64,000 bases of DNA from an uncultured Aquimarina sp. (lineage in GTDB: Bacteria; Bacteroidota; Bacteroidia; Flavobacteriales; Flavobacteriaceae). The notes below the pieces were generated by a model that made no database searches, had not been told where the DNA came from, and saw only the letters and a list, made by a program, of their open reading frames with translations. The stretch spans positions 124,001 to 188,000 of the forward strand of contig CANMSO010000005.1 of NCBI GenBank assembly GCA_947500545.1, written 5' to 3'. The first letter of the stretch is position 1; each line of letters begins with the position of its first letter. Below, piece by piece: positions 44,935-54,400 of this stretch. Both the position numbers and the translations under genes were made by a program.

Positions 44935-44992
44935 TATGATCGTTTGTATTTTGAGTTATTTCAATAAATACAAATTCACAATAATGATCATA
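44935..44992 (+). promoter_or_regulatory. Nested inverted repeats upstream of the hybrid sensor gene
   Basis: TATGATC (44935-44941) and GATCATA (44986-44992) enclose TTTGTATTT (44943-44951) and AAATACAAA (44966-44974). The structure ends 32 nt before the hybrid two-component gene. It could be an operator or a terminator of the LytS transcript. Confidence 0.5.
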
Positions 44993-45024
44993 GTAAGATT
45001 TGATTTTAAATTCTGTCCAGGGAA

Positions 45025-48000
45025 ATGACAATAAATAAAACTTCTATATCAATTTTGTTATTTTTCATGCTCTCTCAAATTCTTTGGGCACAAGAAAATG
45101 AGAACAATTATGTTGTCACCCATTTTGGAAGCAGAGAAGGTTTATCACATGGTTATGTGAATAGTATTGTAAGTGATGAACAAAATATCAAATGGATTGC
45201 TACAGAGAACGGGATAACTAAATACAATGGTTCCGAATTTGACTACATACGATTAAATAAAAAATATGCTGAATTAAAAAATGAGAACGTTGAAATTTTA
45301 TTCTTAGATAGTGATAATAATCTTTGGATCGGTACCAGAGGTGGTGGAGTTTCTGTATTAAATATTGAAAAAAATACAATTAAAAATTATAACTATCTCA
45401 TAGATCCAGATAATAAAAGTGATCAACGAATACTAAGCATTGCGCAAGATGACAAAGGAAATATTTGGATTGGAACATGGGGCAACGGTATTTTTGTTAT
45501 TAATCCAAACAACAACTCTCTTATACGTCATTTCAATACTACATGCCTAGTATATACCATTTTAAAAGATTTATATGGAAATATGTGGTTTGGTAATTAT
45601 AATATCTTAACCAGATATAACCCTATAAATAATACCATAGCAGAATTTCCTCTTGATACAGAAATTACGGATCTAATAAACGATCCTTTTCGTAATAAAA
45701 TATGGATAGGTACGGCAACAAATCCAAGTACCAACATTTATAGTTTTAATCATGACAATCAACAAATTGATAGTTTAAAAACCCAAATAGAAACAAGTTT
45801 TGCAAGATATTTAGCGATTGATCAAAAAGGTAAACTTTGGATAGGAACCTGGAGTAATGGAATATACATAGGCAATCCCGATTTAGAAGACTTTACGAAG
45901 CTTAATATACAAAGAACCAATGCCAGGAAAGACAACATTAATTACGATACTGTTCTTGACATACACATCGACAAAAATAATAGTATTTGGTTATCAATGG
46001 GATTTGGTGGAGGTGTTATCCAAATGATTCCGAAAAAAGGATTTATTAATGCTTACAGCAACATTAATAATGATGCTGTTCTAAGAGATTGTAATATTCA
46101 ATCCATATATAAAGACTCAGAAAAATTATGGCTGGGAACTTTAGAGAGCGGAGTATTTATAGGTAATGACTTTTCTACATTAGAAAGCCTGGAACCAAAA
46201 GATCATAAAACTGCAATTTATAAATATAAAGAAAACCTATTTATAGGCTTTGAGGAAGGTTTTATAATATATGATGTAAAAAATCAAACAGAAATATTCA
46301 GGTTTCCTACAATAGAGCGAGTAACTTCTTTTTTAGTCGATAAGAAAGAACGTTTATGGATAGGAACAGAACATGATGGTGTTGCTATGGTACCATTAGC
46401 AGCTCTTGAAAAATCTGATGAATATATATACTTTCATGATGGGGGAACTGGTAATTTCAAACTCAACAATACAGATAGAATCACCGATATCAAATCTGAT
46501 GAGAAAGGTAACATCTGGGTAGGTACCCACAACGGTTTTCATTTATTTGATGAAAAATCGCAATCATTTTTACATCATACAACCTTGATGAATGAAGAAC
46601 TACCTAGTACAATTGTTAATAGTATTCATTTCAAAGACAATACAGCTTGGATAGGAACAGCCAATGGTTTATTAGCATTAGAGTTAAAAAAAGACAAACT
46701 AATTCTTCAAAAAAAATACACAAAAACAGATGGTCTTAACAGCAACTTTATTTCTGCAGTTACCAGTGATAATAAAGGAAACTTATGGTTAAGTACCACT
46801 ACCGAAATTGTAAAATTCGTAGTGGATAAGAATATTTTTATTAATTATGGAGAAGCTGATGGTATAGAAACTTCATCTTTTAATCCAAAAGCAGTTTTTA
46901 ATTATGATAATAAACAAATTTATTTTGGAGGGATCGATAATATAACCTATTTCAATCCTGAAAAAATTACCGATACCCAAATTAAACCTGAGATTATAAT
47001 TTCGAAAACAGTAATTGATAATCAACATATTACTCCCGGATACAATCTAAACGGAAGAGTGATATTGGACAAAAATATAAACTCGACAAGTGCAATTGTA
47101 TTAACTCATAAAGAAAAGTCTATTTTAATCAACTTTGGACTAAATGACTATTTAGGAGAATTAAATGCAAAATACAAATACAGACTTGATGGTTTTCAAG
47201 ATGAATGGGTAGACCTGAAAAATAGAAATCAAATTAGTTTTACTGGTCTACCAAGTGGTAGTTATGTACTATATATTATTGGGTCTCGGGATAATCAAAT
47301 ATGGAGCACCCCTAGAATACTAGAATTAAAAATAAAACCTTCGCCATGGTTGAGTATGGTAGCTTATCTTCTTTATATAGCTATACTTATAGCTATCCTT
47401 TGGTTATGGTACACCGTAAAAGCAAGACAAACTAAATTAAAAAGCATTCTTGAAATCGCAAAAATTGACAAACAAAAAGAAACAGAACTTACAGAAGCAA
47501 AACTCAATTTTTTCACCAATATATCTCACGAATTTAGAACTCCACTCACCCTAATAATTAGCCCATTAACAGAAATACTTGAAAATAAAAAACTTGATCC
47601 AATAGTACAAGAAAAGCTATCAATTGTACAAAAAAATGCGAACCGTCTTCTTAACCTTGTAAGTCAATTATTAGACTTTAGAAAAGCGGATCACAACTTG
47701 TATACACTTAGTGTAGATACACAAAATTTTGTAAGTTTTGCTCACGAGGTTTTTCTATCTTTTAAAGAACTTGCCACATCAAGAAATATACAATATACTT
47801 ATGAACCTTTTCCTGAAGATGTTTTTTTTCCTTTTGATAAAAATAATATGGAGATTGTTTTAAGTAATCTACTATTTAATGCTTTTAAGAATACTAAAAG
47901 TGGTGATCACATTACACTAGGTGTTGAAAAAAAAGACGATTACCTTACAATTACTGTTAAAGATTCTGGTAAGGGAATTGAAAAGAAGGACTTAGAAAGA

Positions 48001-49041
48001 ATTTTTGATCGTTTTTATCAAATAAAAGCAAGTGAATCAGCCAAAATGCTAGGAAGTGGTATTGGATTAGCGTTCTCAAAAAAGATTATTGAGTTACATC
48101 AAGGAGCTATAAAAGTAAATAGTATTCCCAATAAAGGTTCAGAGTTTATTATTACTATGACATTATATCCCGTATATCCAGATCATAGCTACAACAATTA
48201 CAGTTCTTTAGACCTTGTAAATACCGAAATAAAAACAATTAAACAGACAATACCCTTAGAAAAAGACATCAAAAAAGAAGGTACAATACTAATTATAGAC
48301 GATAACAACGATATTAGAAAATATCTATATACACTCTTATCAGACAAATACACTATACAAGAAGCCAAAAATGGTGAAATAGGTTATAAAATAGCAACAG
48401 AACAACATCCTGATTTGATTATTTGTGATGTAATGATGCCAATAAAAGATGGATTATCTGTTTGCAAAGACCTTAAAAAACAAATTGCCACTTCTCATAT
48501 CCCAATTATTTTGCTAACCGCTCGCAGTTCTACTTTTTTTGAGATTGAAGGACTAGAGACAGGAGCAGATGATTATATTACAAAACCCTTTAATCCTATT
48601 ATTGTTAAGGCCAAAATAGGTACACTACTTGCTAATCGTAACAAATTAAGAGCCCACTTACAAAACAAAGTGAGATTTGAACCTAAAGAACAGAAAACAC
48701 TTCAATATAACGAGGAGGAAGAATTCGTAATACGAGCCATTGAGCTGGTAGAGGCTAACCTGCAAAACAATGAATTTGGATTACAGATGATGGTGGATAA
48801 ACTACATATGAGTCAATCTTCTTTATACAGAAAAATAAAATCGTTAACAGGGCTTTCTCTTACAGCTTTTATACGTTCAATTAGATTAAAAAATGCCGCA
48901 CATATTATCCAGAATAGTAATGCCAAATTAAGTCATGTTGCCTATGAAGTTGGTTTTAATGATTATTCATATTTCAAAAAATCTTTCGAAGAACATTTCA
49001 ATTGTTTACCATCAGAGTACAGAGCTCAAAAAAAGAAATAG
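45025..49041 (+). CDS. Hybrid two-component system regulator (HTCS)
   Basis: This 1338-residue one-protein sensor-regulator is typical of Bacteroidota polysaccharide loci. It has a signal peptide (1-22), two periplasmic seven-bladed propellers built of Reg_prop repeats (W-I-G-T repeats, about 30-690), a Y_Y_Y domain (about 705-770) and one membrane helix (about 776-799). HisKA has the phospho-His at 835 in N-I-S-H-E-F-R-T-P, followed by an HATPase with G-S-G-I-G-L-A. A receiver domain carries Asp1135 in D-V-M-M-P, and an AraC HTH (about 1235-1335) ends the protein. It should sense an oligosaccharide released by the nearby enzymes and activate the locus. Confidence 0.95.
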   Translation: MTINKTSISILLFFMLSQILWAQENENNYVVTHFGSREGLSHGYVNSIVSDEQNIKWIATENGITKYNGSEFDYIRLNKKYAELKNENVEILFLDSDNNLWIGTRGGGVSVLNIEKNTIKNYNYLIDPDNKSDQRILSIAQDDKGNIWIGTWGNGIFVINPNNNSLIRHFNTTCLVYTILKDLYGNMWFGNYNILTRYNPINNTIAEFPLDTEITDLINDPFRNKIWIGTATNPSTNIYSFNHDNQQIDSLKTQIETSFARYLAIDQKGKLWIGTWSNGIYIGNPDLEDFTKLNIQRTNARKDNINYDTVLDIHIDKNNSIWLSMGFGGGVIQMIPKKGFINAYSNINNDAVLRDCNIQSIYKDSEKLWLGTLESGVFIGNDFSTLESLEPKDHKTAIYKYKENLFIGFEEGFIIYDVKNQTEIFRFPTIERVTSFLVDKKERLWIGTEHDGVAMVPLAALEKSDEYIYFHDGGTGNFKLNNTDRITDIKSDEKGNIWVGTHNGFHLFDEKSQSFLHHTTLMNEELPSTIVNSIHFKDNTAWIGTANGLLALELKKDKLILQKKYTKTDGLNSNFISAVTSDNKGNLWLSTTTEIVKFVVDKNIFINYGEADGIETSSFNPKAVFNYDNKQIYFGGIDNITYFNPEKITDTQIKPEIIISKTVIDNQHITPGYNLNGRVILDKNINSTSAIVLTHKEKSILINFGLNDYLGELNAKYKYRLDGFQDEWVDLKNRNQISFTGLPSGSYVLYIIGSRDNQIWSTPRILELKIKPSPWLSMVAYLLYIAILIAILWLWYTVKARQTKLKSILEIAKIDKQKETELTEAKLNFFTNISHEFRTPLTLIISPLTEILENKKLDPIVQEKLSIVQKNANRLLNLVSQLLDFRKADHNLYTLSVDTQNFVSFAHEVFLSFKELATSRNIQYTYEPFPEDVFFPFDKNNMEIVLSNLLFNAFKNTKSGDHITLGVEKKDDYLTITVKDSGKGIEKKDLERIFDRFYQIKASESAKMLGSGIGLAFSKKIIELHQGAIKVNSIPNKGSEFIITMTLYPVYPDHSYNNYSSLDLVNTEIKTIKQTIPLEKDIKKEGTILIIDDNNDIRKYLYTLLSDKYTIQEAKNGEIGYKIATEQHPDLIICDVMMPIKDGLSVCKDLKKQIATSHIPIILLTARSSTFFEIEGLETGADDYITKPFNPIIVKAKIGTLLANRNKLRAHLQNKVRFEPKEQKTLQYNEEEEFVIRAIELVEANLQNNEFGLQMMVDKLHMSQSSLYRKIKSLTGLSLTAFIRSIRLKNAAHIIQNSNAKLSHVAYEVGFNDYSYFKKSFEEHFNCLPSEYRAQKKK

Positions 49042-49245
49042 AAGCATTTAAAACTATCTGAATAAGGATACCGCATTCTTTATTTTGACAAATAAATTCT
49101 CCCATATATATCAAAATTAATAGGTGTTTGAACCATTTACCCTATGCTTTGCATTATTTGACATGTTTTGATTATTCTTAATAGGATACTTTAGTTCTAC
49201 CTTTTTACTTAACGTCATACAAATTATCATAATCCCCACTTTCTC

Positions 49246-49980
49246 ATGAAAATAAAATGCTTAGTACTAGATGATGAACCACTAGCCATAAAGATCATTA
49301 AGAAACATTTGGAAAACTTTGAAGATTTTGAAGTTACCCATGCTTGTAATAATCCGATAGAGGCATTTAATTTACTCGCACAAGAGCCTATTGACCTTAT
49401 TTTTCTGGATATTAATATGCCTAGATTAAATGGTATAGAATTCATACAAAATCTTAATGCATCTCCTTTTATTATTATCACAACGGCTTATCGAGAATAT
49501 GCCGTAGAAGGTTTTGAACTAGATGTAATGGATTATTTAGTTAAACCTATATCATTAAAAAGATTAATGAGGGCTTTAAATAAAGTAACCCGATTTATAA
49601 ATCTTCAAAATGAATTTTCAAAAAACAGCATTAACAACTCCTTAGAATTGCTAGAAAAGAAGCAATATTTCTTTGTGAAAGTTGGAAAAAAAATGGTGAA
49701 AATTCATTTTAACGATATTCTATATATTGAAAGTCTAAAAGACTATGTATCTATTAAGACCATCACTAAAGATTATATTACACATTATAATCTATCGGCA
49801 ATAACCAAATTAATCCCTGAATATGAATTCATGCGAATTCATAGATCTTTTACCATTGCGGTAAATAAAGTTAAAGCTATTGAGGGTAATTGTATTCATA
49901 TTCATGATAAAAGGATTCCAATAGGTCGTAATTATGTAAAAGAAGTCAAAGGGAAAATATTAAGTGGTTCTGTTGCTTAA
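49246..49980 (+). CDS. LytTR-family response regulator
   Basis: This 244-residue regulator has an N-terminal receiver domain with the acidic pair D-D-E near residue 10, phospho-acceptor Asp55 in F-L-D-I-N-M-P, and Lys in L-V-K-P. The C-terminal LytTR DNA-binding domain (about 140-242) shows the strand F-F-V-K-V-G-K-K-M-V-K-I, then Y-I-E-S-L-K-D-Y and F-M-R-I-H-R-S-F. It is the expected partner of the LytS kinase at 43873, although the HTCS gene separates them. Targets are unknown; local chitinase promoters are candidates. Confidence 0.92.
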   Translation: MKIKCLVLDDEPLAIKIIKKHLENFEDFEVTHACNNPIEAFNLLAQEPIDLIFLDINMPRLNGIEFIQNLNASPFIIITTAYREYAVEGFELDVMDYLVKPISLKRLMRALNKVTRFINLQNEFSKNSINNSLELLEKKQYFFVKVGKKMVKIHFNDILYIESLKDYVSIKTITKDYITHYNLSAITKLIPEYEFMRIHRSFTIAVNKVKAIEGNCIHIHDKRIPIGRNYVKEVKGKILSGSVA

Positions 49981-50022
49981 CTTTAAATCAAACTAAAAAC
50001 ACCGATTTATAGCATAAGTACG

Positions 50023-52089
50023 TTATTTATTAATAATCTTTTTTTGATTTTTCTTTAAGTACTCAATTAGTTTTTCAAAAGAATCTATCACCATTAGTTC
50101 AACATCAACAACTGGTATTTTAGCTTTTTCCATATGTATCTTGAGCTTTTCTTCTTGAGAAGCATTGATTTCATTATTCTTGAGATAATATGTTAAAATA
50201 TAGGATATCCCAGACAGGTTTTGTGCAATGGGCTTTATTTCATTAATGATTGGATTATTAAACTGATCCAAATTACTGGATAATAGACTCCATTTTTGTA
50301 AATAATAATTCATAGTTGCACGCATCTTTTTATCATTAGGTTGGTCAATAAATTTCAATACTAATTTATTGAACTCTTTAGCATCAATAGCATCACTTGT
50401 ACAAGCATCTGCAAATAAAGTAAATGGAGCATATGTCTGATACTCAACCCCACCAGCATTACGACTGTATACTTTTAAGGGTTCACATACACGGGTTAGT
50501 TCTGAAAGCGCTTTAATATCATCTGTTTTAGTAATGTTACGAAGTATAACATCTCTGTTTCTAATATGTGTAATTCCTAATTTTTCTAATTGTAAGCTTA
50601 TACTTTTCAATCTCAACTGCATTTCATCGATATCAGCAACTTCTTTTGGTGACCAAAACCTTTCTGCTATTGCCGCAGTTCTAGGCCAAATACGAGAGTC
50701 AATAGTAATGGGTGTTACTAATTCTCCCCACATGGTTACTTCTCCCCCTAGGATCTTTTTTTCCTGTTCTTCAGTGAATTCAAATCCATCTGGTATAGGA
50801 TCAACAAGATAATGTTCTTCAATTGGTAACATACGGTCTATATAATATCCATTAGACAAGATAGCCTGATATCCTAATTGTACAGCATTAGTTAAGGATT
50901 GGCCGTCTGGTAATCCTTCATTGGCGCCTCTCCATGAATGAAGTATTGCAGACTTCTCTATTGCCGGGTTCATGATTTCTTCCCACCCAACAATTTTCTT
51001 GTCATAACGTTTAAGGATTTTCTGTAATCTGATATTAAAATAAGCTTGCAATTCATGGTTTGATTTCAAACTGTTCTTTTCTTTAAACTCCTTAATACGT
51101 TCATTACTATCCCAATGTTTTCCTTCATTTTCATCACCTCCAATATGGAAATACTCATCAGGAAAGAGACTTGTCATTTCTTCAAATAAATTTGATAACA
51201 TCTCATATGTTTTCTCATTGGTGGGGTCAAGTGTAGGGTCAAAAACTCCAGCATTTCGCTCTATTTTATATATTGTATCCTTACTTCCTATTTCTGGGTA
51301 AGCAGCCAAAATAGCAGTAGCATGACCCGGCACATCAAACTCTGGCAATACTCGTATACCCCTATCCGAAGCGTATTTTACAATTTCTTTTACCTGTTCA
51401 TGAGTATAATAGTCTCCATCAGACCCCAACTCATGAAGTTTTGGATATACCTTCGACTCTACTCTAAAGCCTTGATCATCTGTAAGGTGCCAATGAAAAA
51501 CATTTAACTTAACTGCCGCCATTGCATCCAGGTTCCGTTTTAACACCTCCAATGGCTGAAAATGCCTTGCCACATCAATCATCAATCCTCGCCATGGGAA
51601 CCTGGGCGTATCAACAATTCTGGCAGATGGAATGTAAAAATAATTGGCATTAGAACTTATTAGTTGAAGAATAGTTTCTAAACCTCTTAACGCCCCTATA
51701 TCTGTAACTGCTTTAAGCTCTATTCCTTTATTTGTAACATCAATTGCATAGGATTCATCTTCAAACAGTTCCAATCTACCTTCTCTTTCATACATGATTC
51801 TTAATGAAGGGACAATATCTGGGTCAGATATAGGAAAACCATGAGTTACAAACACACCGGTTCCATTGCTTAAACGCCTAATGAAACGTGTAACGGCCCC
51901 ATAAATACGTGTATTAGAACTATCGCTTATATAAACGGTGAAGTTTTTATCGATTATAAATTTATCAACCCCCAGCTCTACTACTTTTGGCATAGGCATT
52001 AAACTATTTGATTTTTCGCTTTTATATTGTCCAAAAGCTAACTGAATAGTCAATACATTGACTAAAAGAACAAAGAAATATTTTCTCAT
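50023..52089 (-). CDS. GH20 beta-N-acetylhexosaminidase
   Basis: This 688-residue exported enzyme has a signal peptide (cleavage near A-F-G-Q, residue 21). It has the GH20b alpha/beta domain (about 25-155), then the catalytic barrel starting P-W-R-G-L-M-I-D-V-A-R-H-F. H-W-H-L-T-D-D-Q-G-F and the Asp-Glu pair in H-I-G-G-D-E-N-E-G (about 317-318) are the substrate-assisted catalytic residues. It removes terminal GlcNAc from chitooligosaccharides, probably in the periplasm. It lies 9 nt after the NagB-fusion gene on the same strand, so the two form an operon for GlcNAc use. Confidence 0.93.
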   Translation of the reverse strand: MRKYFFVLLVNVLTIQLAFGQYKSEKSNSLMPMPKVVELGVDKFIIDKNFTVYISDSSNTRIYGAVTRFIRRLSNGTGVFVTHGFPISDPDIVPSLRIMYEREGRLELFEDESYAIDVTNKGIELKAVTDIGALRGLETILQLISSNANYFYIPSARIVDTPRFPWRGLMIDVARHFQPLEVLKRNLDAMAAVKLNVFHWHLTDDQGFRVESKVYPKLHELGSDGDYYTHEQVKEIVKYASDRGIRVLPEFDVPGHATAILAAYPEIGSKDTIYKIERNAGVFDPTLDPTNEKTYEMLSNLFEEMTSLFPDEYFHIGGDENEGKHWDSNERIKEFKEKNSLKSNHELQAYFNIRLQKILKRYDKKIVGWEEIMNPAIEKSAILHSWRGANEGLPDGQSLTNAVQLGYQAILSNGYYIDRMLPIEEHYLVDPIPDGFEFTEEQEKKILGGEVTMWGELVTPITIDSRIWPRTAAIAERFWSPKEVADIDEMQLRLKSISLQLEKLGITHIRNRDVILRNITKTDDIKALSELTRVCEPLKVYSRNAGGVEYQTYAPFTLFADACTSDAIDAKEFNKLVLKFIDQPNDKKMRATMNYYLQKWSLLSSNLDQFNNPIINEIKPIAQNLSGISYILTYYLKNNEINASQEEKLKIHMEKAKIPVVDVELMVIDSFEKLIEYLKKNQKKIINK

Positions 52090-52098
52090 TAAAAGTTT

Positions 52099-54072
52099 TT
52101 AAAAATGATATCGTTTAAACGCCTCTATCGCTGCATAATTTGCAAGTCCTAATTGATGGTATTTCTTGGCAGTTTGCTGATTACGTTCTTCTGCCCTAAC
52201 CCAAAACTCTCGAGAGTCATCACCTTGAAACATAACCCCATCCTTTTGCGATTGGTGAAAAAAGATTGCCTTCCTTTTTTTAAGAACCTCATCAGGGCTT
52301 AAAGGAACTGCCATTTCAATATCATGGATGTCCCATTCGTGCCACGCTCCCCTATAAAGCCAAACCCAACAATCTTTAATGAAATCCTCTTCTTTAAGGT
52401 CCTCTAACGCCTTAAAAAGTACATCGAGACATACTTTATGAGTACCATGAGGATCTGCTAAATCTCCAGCTGCAAAAATCTGATGTGGCTTTATTTTTTT
52501 TATTAATTTCACCATTGCCGCTATATCATCTTTTGCATAAGGTTTCTTTTTTGCCGTACCTGTTTCATAGAATGGTAAATCTAAAAAATGAACATATGCA
52601 TCGGGTAAACCCAGAAAACGAGTAGCTCCCATAGATTCATATCTACGAATTAATCCCTTAAGACTTCGCACATCAATAGAATCTATCGTATCTTTTTGTT
52701 TCATTTTTAAGTCTATCAAGATATCATTGACTTTGCTGCTGCTTTCTATTTCAGGTTCGATATTCTTTATTACTTCGGCATATTTTATTGCTTCTTCATC
52801 AGGTACTGCAATATTACCCGAAGTTTGATAAGCAATATGTACTGTATGTTCTTGCTCTATAAGACGATGAAATGTACCACCCATAGAAATAACATCGTCA
52901 TCGGGGTGTGGACTTAAGATCAAAATCCGTTTTTTATGCGGTACATTTCTTTCGGGTCTATTACTATCATCTGCTTTTGGTTTTCCTCCAGGCCACCCTG
53001 TAATCGTATGCTGTAATGTATTAAACATTTTAATATTAAGATCATAAGATGATCCTTCTTCTGCCAAAAGACTAGACATACCATGATCATTGTAATCTTT
53101 ATCAGTCAATTTTAAAATCGGTTTTTGAACCTTGTAACTCAACCATATAATAGCTTTGCTTTTAAGCTTTTGATTCCAACGACAAGGTCCTACTAACCAA
53201 GGTGTTTTGATTCTAGTAAGCTCTTCTGAAGCTTCCTGATCTAAAATAAAAGTTGTATTGGTATGATACTGAAGATAAGTAGCGGGAATAATCGCAGACA
53301 CCTTCCCTTCTATAGTTTGCTTTACTATATCTGCTTTTTTATGCCCCCAAGCCATAATAACAATGCGTTTAGCCTTTTTAATGGTTCCTATACCCATAGT
53401 TATTGCTCTTTTTGGAACATTATCAATTCCAAAAAAAGAAGAAGCTGCATCAGAGCGTGTTAAGTGATCCAAAGTTATACTTCTAGTTACAGAATTATAA
53501 TGTGATCCGGGTTCATTAAATCCAATATGCCCTGTTCTTCCAATACCCAATAATTGAAAATCTAATCCTCCAAACGAATTAATCTTCAATTCATAATCAA
53601 TACAGTATTGATGCAAATCTTCTTGCGGAATTGCACCGTTTGGAATATGAATATTCTCTGGCAAAATGTCTATATGATCGAAAAGATGCTCAAACATGAA
53701 GTAATGATAACTCTGCATATCATTTTTATCCATAGGATAGTATTCATCTAAGTTAAAGGTTACTACATTAGCAAAACTTAATTCTTCTTCTCTATGAAGC
53801 CTTACCAATTCTTCATATACTTTAATCGGAGAAGAACCCGTTGCAAGTCCTAAAACACAAGATTCTTGTTTGGATTGTTTTTCTTTAATTAGTGTGGCTA
53901 TTTCTCGTGCAATGATAACAGATGCATAATCTGAGCTTTTGAATATAACATTATGGATTTTTTCAAATCTAGTTTCTTCAAATTTCCCCGCTTCGCGATA
54001 ACTAATATCTTTATAATATGGCAATGCACTATCTTTATTCAATGTATTCTCAAATCGAGTTTCTGAATTCAT
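52099..54072 (-). CDS. nagB: Glucosamine-6-phosphate deaminase fused to PIG-L deacetylase domain
   Basis: This 657-residue cytoplasmic enzyme is of the long Bacteroidota NagB type. Residues about 35-290 match NagB: L-G-L-A-T-G-S-S-P, F-N-L-D-E-Y, G-I-G-R-T-G-H-I-G-F-N-E-P, converting glucosamine 6-phosphate to fructose 6-phosphate and ammonia. Residues about 380-600 match the PIG-L/LmbE deacetylase family (S-P-H-P-D-D-D-V-I zinc motif, D-P-H-G-T-H later). The deacetylase half may supply the NagA step (GlcNAc-6-P deacetylation), but this is inference; no separate nagA is seen in the window. It leads the operon with GH20. Confidence 0.9.
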   Translation of the reverse strand: MNSETRFENTLNKDSALPYYKDISYREAGKFEETRFEKIHNVIFKSSDYASVIIAREIATLIKEKQSKQESCVLGLATGSSPIKVYEELVRLHREEELSFANVVTFNLDEYYPMDKNDMQSYHYFMFEHLFDHIDILPENIHIPNGAIPQEDLHQYCIDYELKINSFGGLDFQLLGIGRTGHIGFNEPGSHYNSVTRSITLDHLTRSDAASSFFGIDNVPKRAITMGIGTIKKAKRIVIMAWGHKKADIVKQTIEGKVSAIIPATYLQYHTNTTFILDQEASEELTRIKTPWLVGPCRWNQKLKSKAIIWLSYKVQKPILKLTDKDYNDHGMSSLLAEEGSSYDLNIKMFNTLQHTITGWPGGKPKADDSNRPERNVPHKKRILILSPHPDDDVISMGGTFHRLIEQEHTVHIAYQTSGNIAVPDEEAIKYAEVIKNIEPEIESSSKVNDILIDLKMKQKDTIDSIDVRSLKGLIRRYESMGATRFLGLPDAYVHFLDLPFYETGTAKKKPYAKDDIAAMVKLIKKIKPHQIFAAGDLADPHGTHKVCLDVLFKALEDLKEEDFIKDCWVWLYRGAWHEWDIHDIEMAVPLSPDEVLKKRKAIFFHQSQKDGVMFQGDDSREFWVRAEERNQQTAKKYHQLGLANYAAIEAFKRYHF

Positions 54073-54400
54073 TTTCTAGCTTAAATTAATTGTTTAGTGG
54101 CTTACGAAAAATGAAACTATTACCTTAATCGTTTTTATAAAAAAAAATTCGACAGATGACACAAAAGGAATCACTAATGACCTAAAAAATCCACTATATG
54201 ATTTTTACAGAATGTACTCATATTTAAGCTTTCAAGTATTTTTTTATACGACAGTAATATTTAATTATATATAAAATCAAGTCGTTAGTCGACAGAAGAA
54301 TGTTGTTTGTATGATAAATTGAAGATCCCGGAAAATGTTTTCTATTTTAAAGTCAATGATCAACTATGTTTAGAATACAATTAAAAAAGTCAAAATACCA
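54073..54400. promoter_or_regulatory. Divergent promoter region between nagB and the FG-GAP gene
   Basis: 328 bp of AT-rich intergenic DNA with no gene. Two copies of a TCGAC-AGA core occur (near 54149 and 54290). Promoters for both directions should be here, but no confident box could be placed. Confidence 0.4.
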
